Source of the DNA: Cryptococcus deneoformans JEC21
Taxonomy: Eukaryota > Basidiomycota > Tremellomycetes > Tremellales > Cryptococcaceae
DNA length: 30,000 nucleotides
Direction of reading: 5' to 3'
Assembly (NCBI RefSeq): GCF_000091045.1
Contig: NC_006670.1
Coordinates: 332,501-362,500, forward strand
In this document: positions 1 through 8,918 of the stretch, piece after piece
Numbering within the stretch: the stretch's first letter is position 1
Layout of the letters: every line of letters begins with the position of its first letter
Made by a program: the position numbers and the translations under genes
The notes under the pieces: model-generated
Database searches by the model: none
The model's input: only the letters and a program-made list of their open reading frames with translations
What the model was told of the DNA's origin: nothing

Positions 1-354
1 AGGATTTCGTGCGGCAAGCCAAGGAGGGGAGGCTGTTCTATTGAGATAGAAGACATGGCAGAACTCCTCCTGTGGGGCTTGGGTTTGGTAATAATGCTAC
101 TAGACATGGTGTGTTGTTGCGCCTGGCAATAATGAGCTGGAGAGAATGAAAAAAATGGGCGAATGCCGCAGACGAAACGGACAATGTGAGGCTTCCTTCG
201 CTCAGGACCAGTCGTCATACCTAGCAGCCTTCGGGGGGTTGATTACGTAAACTAGATCTGCTGTTCTCTTTCCTTATGAGCAGCCGACAGCGTGCAACTT
301 CTGTATCGCACATCTACCCTTTCGTCATTATCCGCCCGGGGTAAATCCAAAATA
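1..354. other. Left-edge noncoding stretch and RRM-gene leader
   Basis: No convincing gene was seen in these 354 bases. An open frame runs in from position 292 into the RRM gene, but it starts at GTG; the first in-frame ATG is at 355. The stretch probably holds the promoter and 5' leader of the RRM gene. The part nearest the window edge could belong to a neighbouring transcript outside the window. Confidence 0.5.
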
Positions 355-879
355 ATGAACAAGACCACTGATCAAGCAGCGTCCTCAAATCTCAACAAGA
401 AGTCCTCAGTTTACGTCTCAGGCTTTGCCCCAGAGGTCGACGAAGAACAACTCTTACAAGCCTTTGTTACTTTTGGAGATATCATCGAGATTAAGATTCC
501 TCATGAGCCTCATGACCGTATGTTCTATTTACCAATAATATAAATGCAGCCTGATGCTAACGTGATTATCATGACAGCTAAAAAACACCGCGGCTACGCG
601 TTCATAACGTTCTCCTCCGCTGCCGATGCTCAAGAAGCCATTGACAATTATGATCTCAATCAATTACCGGGGTATCAAGGAAGCGGTAAATTCTTGAAAT
701 GCAGCCTGGCTCAACCTAGCAAGTATGTGGATGAGAGTGGAAGGAATGATCGAGCAAGTGAGTGGAGTCTTTTTCGTTCAAAATCAGGCAAGAAGACTAA
801 CGTGATCGTTGCAGTTTGGGAGACAGAGGAATGGAAAGCGGAACATGCTGGAGAACGGCCAGAGGAAGCTACCGAATAA
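355..879 (+). CDS. Small single-RRM RNA-binding protein (cyclophilin-E/Cyp33-type RRM)
   Basis: Three exons: 355-517, 578-757 and 815-879, giving 135 aa. Both introns (60 and 57 nt) are GT-AG with CTAAC branch points. One RRM fills about residues 18-105: the RNP2-like strand reads SVYVSGF and the RNP1-like strand reads HRGYAFITF after splicing. The spacing and the phrase FGDI-EIKIP resemble the RRM of human PPIE/Cyp33, which in that family sits before a cyclophilin domain. Here the protein stops about 30 residues after the RRM in an acidic tail (ETEEWKAEH), so no isomerase domain is encoded. By family it probably binds RNA in the nucleus, perhaps with the spliceosome; that role is inferred. 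ATG 355 was chosen because the frame upstream has no ATG. It is convergent with UBA1, with 154 bp between stop codons. Confidence 0.85.
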
Positions 880-1033
880 GAAGGGTAATACCATGTATAA
901 TAATACCACTGTTGTACATCCACCATGTTCGTGAGAAATACAGAATCACACTGCATCACTGCTAGGTTTTGTTAAAGACAATGCTCTACATGGAACTTCT
1001 TATTTCTTCGCATCTTCCCCTTCTATTGGCACT

Positions 1034-4000
1034 TTAGATGTGCACCAACACATAGGGCACCTCGACATCCTCGTCATTCTCATCATTAACCATAACCTCC
1101 ACCAATAAGTTCTTGACATGAGGAGGGATTGGCTTCTTGCCGACGTGTTCGACAAGCTCGCTCATACGCATCCTCATTCGGTCGGCAGCCTAAGCGTTAA
1201 TATTAGCTATGTCATTACGAGTTCATCAGTCGGAGCGTCTACTCGCCTTCTTAGAGGGGACGAAAGAGGACCACAACATGGAAACACCCTGAGAAACCAT
1301 TTGTACTTCCAACTTGTGGTTCTCCTGGAACCATTCCAGGAATTGCTGCAACGTAGGATTGCCCTCGATCTCAAACCTGTCCCACAAAGTCCACTCAGTC
1401 TCGCCATACTTTTGCTTCGCCGCCGCAATAGGCTCAGAGAAACCGAAGAAGGGCAACGCCAAATTCACGAAACCGTTTTTGTAGTCCTCAAGCTTGTTCT
1501 TGCCGTCAATCAACTTGTAAAGTTCCAAGCAAACCAAACCGACAGCGAGAGCAGTGGTTGTAGCGATGGCAGGGATAATCTTTCCTGCGATGAGTTTGGT
1601 CTTATGCCTATCGGCAAGGGTGATGCCATAGTTTCGGGCACGCAAGTTGGAAGCGGCGGTGATGAAGTCAATGTGGTGATTAGAGTCATCATCCTTCTCG
1701 AAGTCAACAGGTTGAAGTCGGAAACCAGCGAGAGAAGCAGGAGGGGGAAGAGAAGAAACAATAGCTTCAATGTCATCTTCATCTATATCTCACCAGTTAG
1801 CGCAATCTTTTGCCATTGATATGAGAACTTGCCATCGTTACCGTTGTTTTCAACAGGTTCATTTTCATTGATCTGGATCTTGACACCGCTCTTAGGAGTG
1901 AACTCGGGGACGTTCATAGACTCGACCACCTTTCGGAATAAAGCAGGGTCTCGCTCGCCCTTGAGACCGTAGTTGAAAGCGTGAAGGTTGGCAGCGGCGA
2001 TGAGGTACTCCATATCAAGAGGCTATACTAGAATTAGATCTATTATCCGCTCAAATAAGCTCCAGGACCTACATCGTCAATGTTGAAGGCAAGAGCGGTG
2101 GGAGCCCTCTTGGGTCCGGACCAGAAGGGAGTGCCGTTGGCGTTAACTTGGTCCTTGGGCAAGTTGAACAACAACTGCTTGATCTCATTTACATAGTTGT
2201 TCTCATATTGTAACCTGGCCCACATGATACACTCCTCGAAAGACATGGGCCTCTCCTTCACAAGGTATTTCTCAATCTGTTTGAGATGCTCGTGGTGCTG
2301 GCCAGAAGACTTGAGGGTGGTCTCGACAAAATCTGGTTGAGAAAGATAAAGGTTGACAGTAGTAGGAGGATTGACGAAGAAAGAATCGAACGCTTCTCGG
2401 GCCCATTGGATGGTGTGCTCAATGGCATTCGGGAAGTTCTTGACGGTACAAGAGGGAATAGACTTCTCAGGAGGGTCCTGGGAAGATGAATATGACTCGG
2501 TGAGGTGAGGAACAACGACCTGAGTATTGGCCTTGGTACCAAGAGTACCAGACTCAAGGAGAGGCTTGCAGTAGAACACACATCGTCGGTCCATGTACTG
2601 ACGCGCTGACACGTTATCGAGGGCATTGGTGACGCCATCAAGATTGGCGAAGAATTCATCACCATAGACATCTGCCGTTGGTCAGCACTGCCCAAGCCAT
2701 TCACATGGATATACTCACTTTCAGTCTCGGGGCCGACCCTGTCATCGTGAGCAATGATCTTGCCCTTCAAATTGGGGTTCATGTCCGCAACGGCAGCAGC
2801 CGCACTTTCAGCCTTGAACTTGCCCACATCCTTGGCTCTGAACAAGAACTGTCGGTTCAAGTTACTCTTTTCAATGGTGTCCAGGTCGGTAACATGAATG
2901 ATACCGTTGGGACCAGTGGCAAGGCCCATCATGCTCCAATTCTTCAACATCTCACAACCGATAGCACCCGAACCGACAAGGAACTCGCGAGTGTTGGAAA
3001 TCTTTTCCTGAAAGGCCTTACCGAAGACGGCGATTTGCCCGTCGTATCGAGATCCAAGAGGCTGGACGTCAGCCTCAGAAGGAAGGGTAGCAGGGAGAGA
3101 CTCGAGTGAGTCAAAGTACATGTTTTGTTGCATGGGGTGGAATTTGGCGGAACAAGCCTTGAGGACTTCTTGAGCGACGAAACCACCAATGACGGCAACC
3201 ATAGGGGAAAGGTCTCCAGTAGCTTGGTAAGAAAGCTCGGTGAGAATCTTCTCGTCAAGGACGTCTTCGCCTCCAGCAGCAGAGTGGATCTCCTTAGCGA
3301 GAGAAATGACTTGCTCGGCGTCGGCGGCGTTACGAGGTCGAGGAAGATGACCGGCCTTTTCGTAAAATGCAGAAAGAGCCTGGAAACCAACGTGCAAGGC
3401 AGCGGGTCGGTCCCATTTGGCAAAGTCGGTGATGAAGAACTCGGGGTTAGTGAGGGACTCTTTAAGGGTTTTCTGTACATCGGATTAGCAATGTCATTTA
3501 ATTTATGCGCACATCACTAACAAATTGAAGAATCTTGGGCATCTTCACTTGGGTGAAGAGACCGCCAGATTTGTACTTGCCCAACCCACGGGTGTCGCCG
3601 ATTGAGAAAGTGTAAGGACCTATCTAAATGTTAGCTTTTTTTTTGTCATCAAGTAACCCGACAACGCTCACCCTTGACAGAGATCTTTCTAGGCTCACAG
3701 CCGTTCAAACCCTCCATACCCTTAATCTCAGAGAAAGTGACAAAGTCGCCGTCTTCAAGTCCATGTCGCGTTTCGTCAAGACAGGTAACAATAGCATCCT
3801 CATCCTGTAGAGACTGGATGAGCAAATGTTTTTTGGGATCAGAAAATAGCGACCTACCTCGTCAATCTCGACAATCATTCCGCTTAGAGGGTTCTCTCCT
3901 GTAGGGTCGACACAAGCAAAATCCTTGCCAAAGTCGTTGAACACGCTGCCGAATAGACCCCTCACATCCGCTGCGATAAAATAGATCCCCTTTTGCCTAC

Positions 4001-4735
4001 AGTACTCGTCGATCTCTACTTGCTTCCTGACAGTGGCGTTGGTGAGTACAACAATCTGGTAAGGCTCGATCATTTCCGGTGTGATTTCGCCTGCTCCAGG
4101 GAGAATCTTGATAGGGACGTAAGAGTTGAGTTCGGCAAGTCGGGGAGCGGTGACTTCAGCTCGAGGTCGACCAATGTCCTCTTCACGAAGGAAGAATTGT
4201 GTACCGAGATCCGCGATTTCTACTGCAGAAGGGTCGTAGATGGTGACAGTCTTGACACCTGCCAAGGCAACGTTCTTGGCTATCAAATATATAAGCTTTT
4301 GTATCTTCAATGATTGCTCGCTGCAATGCAAGTCGCAAGCAAGATAGCTTACCAATCTCAACACCAAGGCCCTTCATGCCAACAATAAGAACGTTGGAAG
4401 TGGCCATCTTCTTCATCGCTACAGATAACATCAGGTTCAATCTCAGTTCATCCTTATCCGATGCCCTCACCTTCGTGGCCCAACACATAGCTAATCCGAA
4501 AGTTAATTCAACACTATTGGTACAGAAGAGATCATAACCCACAGTTGACGAGAGTACAAGCCCTCTGATCAGTCGCACCAGACTATCAGCACTTGTCTAT
4601 GCATTGTATACCAAACTATTGCTTACCATCGACTAAAAGAGGGAAGTCACGTTAGCATGCATCAGAAGACGTATATGGCTTGAGCTTACTAGAGTCACCA
4701 GGGACGGCTTCGTCAACTTGCATAGGAGCTGCCAT
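1034..4735 (-). CDS. UBA1: Ubiquitin-activating enzyme E1
   Basis: Exons in order of transcription: 4690-4735, 4627-4632, 4543-4564, 4471-4490, 4353-4418, 3858-4279, 3672-3804, 3522-3619, 2719-3472, 2073-2671, 1833-2022, 1247-1782 and 1034-1189. They total 1015 aa (yeast Uba1 is 1024). The enzyme adenylates ubiquitin with ATP and holds it as a thioester for E2s in cytosol and nucleus. Visible landmarks are the inactive adenylation half with [12 protein letters not shown], the active ATP site [13 protein letters not shown] near residues 438-450, catalytic Cys about residue 597 in [12 protein letters not shown], and the C-terminal ubiquitin-fold domain ending [12 protein letters not shown]. Four introns and exons of 6, 22 and 20 nt crowd the first 320 bp. 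The last intron must be GC-AG. The intron at 1783 has either a GC donor (exon edge 1833) or a GT donor (edge 1842, 1012 aa). ATG 4735 fits the usual E1 N terminus, although the frame stays open upstream to 4987. Confidence 0.95.
4627..4632 (-). other. UBA1: 6-nt microexon of UBA1
   Basis: The six bases TCGATG are flanked by TTTTAG upstream and GTAAGC downstream. Together with the trailing A of exon 1 they encode Ile-Asp and the first base of Glu. The spliced product reads [20 protein letters not shown], which matches the conserved E1 N terminus (IDE-LYSRQLYVLG in yeast). No other splice choice keeps this frame. Confidence 0.85.
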
Positions 4736-5299
4736 TGCTGCTTTGCTTCGTATTCCTTGTTTTCGTTCAAAGTGACAATAGGGATTCTTCCTCCAAAGGT
4801 CGTATCTAGTACACGGTGTAAGAAAGAAGAGGAATTTATATGAATGTATTTGAGATGGAATGCAAGAGAATACTGTGACTAAATGGAGAATCGGTGCATG
4901 AACGCGACGGTGAGCGGCGGTGAGCGGCGAAGATGCATGAATGATGAAGAATAATGACTGAGCGCGGAGATGACGATGACGTCCCATTTCAACAGATGAT
5001 GAGACAATTTACTCAGCCAAGAGAAAATTCGCATCTACGTACATAAAGCCATGCACCCCCAGTATCCACACTAAAAAAAACCGGCTGTCTTAACACGCAT
5101 CTATATGTCAAGGAGAAAAATCTATGAAATGACATCGTACTACAATCTACAAGTGGTTTCGTCTTTCACGTATAGCGTCAAGTGGCAAAAACGTAAGATG
5201 GACAGAGGTAATGGGATTGAGAATCGAGCGGATAGATATTGGTCATTCAATCCAAGCAAAAAAAAACCACCATCAGAGGGAGATAAAGCAATATGGGGG
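4736..5299. promoter_or_regulatory. UBA1 upstream region and 3' flank of the GPI-protein gene
   Basis: The 564 bp between the stop of the secreted-protein gene and the UBA1 start must hold the terminator of the former and the promoter of the latter, both on the minus strand. A TATA-like ATATAAATT lies on the minus strand at about 4834-4841, roughly 100 bp upstream of ATG 4735. An in-frame ATG at 4987 is discussed in the findings. No further gene was seen. Confidence 0.45.
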
Positions 5300-6620
5300 T
5301 TAAAAAAGGGTCAAGATAGCACTAAGAAGCGGCACAAGAAGGGCAACAGGTGTTATTGACAAAGTAGGGAAGGCAAAGCTGCTGCTGCAGATAGATATTA
5401 GCTGGGATGTCAAATTTACGTCGCAAGGAGCGGCTTACGATGCAGGCCGATCGGTAATTCTCACTGTCAACACAGCGACCAAACCGTCAATAGCAGGATA
5501 GCCGTCTTCCTCAACGCTACAAATAAATGTCAGACAGCGAATCTCAATGCCGTCAAAATAAACTTACGTCAAATAGTGATTGATACCATCTGCATTTTGT
5601 CGACATTAGCGCAAACCTGACCTTGTCATGATACACCACTTACCACTCGAGTTTTCCAATAATCCTGGGACGTACTCTACATCTGTCTGGTACGTATAAT
5701 TGTTGTACGTCGCAGAACCAGACAGTGTAGAAGTATTTGAGAGAGTTCGGGTGTCGATGCTCTGACCAGTCAAATTACCGACAAGCTCGTCTCGGCCAAT
5801 ATTGTACCTGTTTCGCAGGCATGAGCAACCTCGTTCCAAACAACTTACAGGACAACAATGCTCACCCATTAACAACGATATCATGTCCTTCCGTCAAGGA
5901 TTTTTCCACTGACACGGCCATAAAGTACGCGCCGGTTGTATTTTGAATCCAGTATCTCAAATGCAATCCTCCGTTGAATGTCTCCTGACACGTTCCAATG
6001 TACGGGTTGCCATAGTTGTATCTCAGTTCCTCAACTTCTGTCACATTCCCTTGATCGTCACCAAGGTTTGCTTGTTGGTCAGCACCTAAATGTTGACCCA
6101 AGCATTCTTCGCCGAGACCCGCCGAGCTGTCACAGAGTTAGCCTCAAGGCTTGGCGCGGATAAGATGCTTTTATATGTCGAAATAATTGAACATACAGCA
6201 TATAGTTGAGAAAGCCACCATCATCGGCAGATTTGACGAGCACCTCGGCATCAGAATCGCCAGACAAAATTACGTTGAGTGGTTCACCCATACCAGCTGG
6301 ATATGTACCATTCACGATCTAACCACAAGGTCAACGAGCTGCTGATAAGGCTTTTACAACTCGGGTCCGGCACTTACTGTCAACATATACCCTCCATTGT
6401 CTTCTGGATTTGTATAGCCACTCGCTCGCTTGCTCAAGGTAGTCGCCGATCCTAGCACCGCTCGCTCCACCGGATCTCGACCGACGTGATCTAAAATCAC
6501 CGAAGCTTCGCTCGCGCCAGCCACATCTATCGGTGACGGTGAAGCTGAAGCCTGTGGGAGGAAAATGAGAAGGTGTGAAGCAAGGAAGAAGGCAGTGGCG
6601 GAGACTGATAAAGGGACCAT
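5300..6620 (-). CDS. Secreted, probably GPI-anchored protein of unknown function
   Basis: Seven exons: 6378-6620, 6197-6318, 5866-6126, 5644-5807, 5568-5589 (22 nt), 5439-5516 and 5300-5384, giving 324 aa. Residues 1 to about 27 form a signal peptide (ATAFFLASHLLIFLPQASA). A dibasic LSKR at 62-65 could be a Kex2 site releasing a propeptide. The body carries about seven N-glycosylation sequons (for example NGT, NVT, NTT, NLT, NTS) and the stretch YNIGRDELVG, a pattern I recall from unnamed secreted proteins of other fungi but cannot attach to a named domain. The last exon encodes a short Ser stretch and a hydrophobic tail (LLVPLLSAILTLF, stop), typical of a GPI-attachment signal. The likely location is plasma membrane or cell wall. 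No catalytic motif was recognised. ATG 6620 was chosen because it starts the signal peptide; the frame upstream begins only with GTG. Confidence 0.8.
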
Positions 6621-6997
6621 TGTTCTAGGCGAGCAGTACACGTTGTTCGTTGCTTAAATTCTTCAATGTCGACGTGGATGAAGAGTGGAGATAGGTGAAT
6701 CTATCGTCTATAAGTGGCTTGAACGAGGGTATCGGCGACAGTGGGAGCGTATACAACGATACTGGGGACGAAGAAGCAGGAAAAAATGGAATATCAAAAG
6801 AGAAATGAGACGAACTGAAGAATAATAATAGAGAATTGATTGTCGACTTTGAAGATAATTCAGGGGCGATCAAAAACCGCGATCTCGTTCGCGGTCACCG
6901 ACGCAACTTGGCCCGCAACACGGTCGCTTGCTTTATTTTTCAAGCAGTCAGGTCATATTCCAGGCCAGTCTTCCCTTTCCACAAATACATCATCACC
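6621..6997. promoter_or_regulatory. Divergent promoter region, secreted-protein gene / COQ5
   Basis: This 377 bp gap lies between two start codons facing away from each other, so it should contain both promoters and both 5' leaders. Pyrimidine-rich runs precede the COQ5 start. No clear TATA box or additional gene was found. Confidence 0.5.
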
Positions 6998-8191
6998 ATG
7001 GCTTCCACAAAATCACTTCTCCGCTCCACTAGAGCATTCCCCTGCATCACTTCTTCTCATGTCAGGTACATTGCCACCTCCGTTCCCCGCAGAGAGTCAC
7101 AATCCACACCAGGTCAGACACCTCCGTCGAGCAAGACCACCCACTTCGGTTTCCGAGAGATCCCCGAGGAACAGAAGGAGACACTCGGTGGGTATTTCAT
7201 TTCTACATGTAAACAAACTTATCATTATTACTAAATACAAATCCCTAAACGTTCAGTTGGAGGGGTTTTCAGCTCAGTCGCATCCAGTTATGACCTTATG
7301 AATGACTCCATGTCCTTGGGCATTCACCGTCTGTGGAAGGACTCTTTCGTCTCATCAATGCTTCCTCGTTTGCCTCCATCTTTCCATCGCAACCCCAATG
7401 ACCCGGTGACCGAGAAACCAGTGTTCAAGTGTTTGGATGTTGCTGGTGGTACGGGTGATATCGCGTTAAGAATATTGGACCGGGCCAAGGACAAGTTTGC
7501 CTGTCGAGATATCGAGGTGGAGATTGTTGATTTGAACGAGGGCATGTTGAACGAGGGTAGGAAGAGGGTTGCTAAAACCATGTACTACAACAGTTTGTCT
7601 AGTTTTCTCGCACAGCTGCCCACGGCTGACAGAACAATCAAGCTCCTCAAATCAAGTTTACTCACGGTAACGCTCAACACCTTCCTTCCCACATTGCCGA
7701 TAACTCCATCGACTTGTACACCATTGCGTTTGGTATTCGAAATTGCACTTCCCTCCCTGCTGTCCTCAGCGAAGCTTATCGTGTCCTTAAGCCTGGAGGC
7801 AAGATCGGTGTTTTGGAGTTTGGTAAGGTTACCAACCCTCTCTTCAGAGAGTAAGTTTGTGTATGTATGTTGGTCAAGATCTGTGCTGATGGATCTATAG
7901 GATCTACCGACAATACTCTTTTCAGTTCATTCCCGTAATGGGCAAGATTCTTGCCGGTGACTCTGAATCTTACCAGTACCTTATCGAGTCCATTGAGCGA
8001 TTTCCTTCTCAGCCCGAGTTCGCCAAGCTGTAAGTCTCATTGGTAGTTGCAACTCTCAAGCATAGGTTAATAACCATATCAGTGTGCAAGAAGCAGGATT
8101 CAAGACTGGCCAGATGAGGGAAGGTCGAGGTGGTGCTTGGACTGACTACACCAACGGTATTGCCACCGTTTGGACAGGTGTCAAGGTTTAA
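6998..8191 (+). CDS. COQ5: 2-hexaprenyl-6-methoxy-1,4-benzoquinol C-methyltransferase, mitochondrial
   Basis: Five exons: 6998-7187, 7257-7592, 7643-7850, 7901-8029 and 8083-8191, giving 323 aa. The UbiE/Coq5 family performs the C-methylation step of ubiquinone synthesis with S-adenosylmethionine, at the inner mitochondrial membrane. The N terminus ([20 protein letters not shown]) is basic, Ser/Thr-rich and lacks acids, as in a mitochondrial presequence. Family signatures are [17 protein letters not shown] motif I as [22 protein letters not shown], and YRVLKPGG followed by LEFGK. The C terminus [11 protein letters not shown] is also typical. The intron at 7593-7642 ends in an unusual AAG acceptor; the other AG choices there break the frame. 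The gene is convergent with the GST-like gene. Confidence 0.95.
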
Positions 8192-8918
8192 ATTGCGGAG
8201 TGTATACCTCCATATAGGGCTTTGTTTGGTGTTCAAACATCATACACAAAGCAAAAAATCAATGGTACCATGTCGAGTAGTATTGGGCGATCGGGCACAT
8301 ATGCATCAACAATGTTTCTGGACGATGAATGCATTTGTTGAGGTTCTTTTGTCATTGACATTAGTGGTCACCGACACAGATCGGGACAAATAAGACGTCC
8401 CCGGGACTTTCCTTACACGAGACAAAAAAGAAAAGCGCTGACATCTCAGAGGACTCGGTGACGTTGTCAAGGACGTCCTGGGACATGAGGAGAAAAGTCG
8501 TCCTCGAGACGTCTTGTGATGACGGTCCCGATCTTAGTTCGTTACCATCGACTACCCTAAGGCTACCAGACATACTCCTTATGCCAGCTTCGAGAGAGTT
8601 TACACCACGGCAATGGAGAGGCTTCGTCACGTGGAGATTATTCTCGTAACAGTGAACCCTCTTTTTTATTACACTTTCTATCATCATTATTGCAGATTCT
8701 CGTCATCGTCTGATGATCCTGTTTTATGAACCGATGTATAATTAATTAATGTCATGTCATCTCCCGAGGAAAAAAAAACCAATTATTATCATGCGTCCTC
8801 AAACGCTTACAAATGTATTTCAACCATGTCACACAAAATGATTATGTTACATGCTTTTTATCATTTGACTTCTTTCCATACCACGCCAACTCAAGTGCTT
8901 ATTACTATTTAGTCCATT
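8192..8918. other. Convergent intergenic region COQ5 / GST-like gene
   Basis: These 727 bp hold the two terminator regions. The right half (about 8640-8920) is AT-rich. Open frames of 60-110 codons occur on both strands but show no domain, splice-supported extension or conserved motif, so they were not called. Three GACGTC palindromes lie at 8394, 8472 and 8508 (see findings). Confidence 0.5.

Noticed and set aside
5105..5359. 84-codon plus-strand open frame
   Set aside because: It overlaps the last exon of the minus-strand secreted-protein gene and is a Lys-rich low-complexity shadow.
8361..8687. 108-codon open frame on the minus strand between COQ5 and the GST-like gene
   Set aside because: No motif or homology was recognised; it overlaps the repeated GACGTC stretch and is probably chance.
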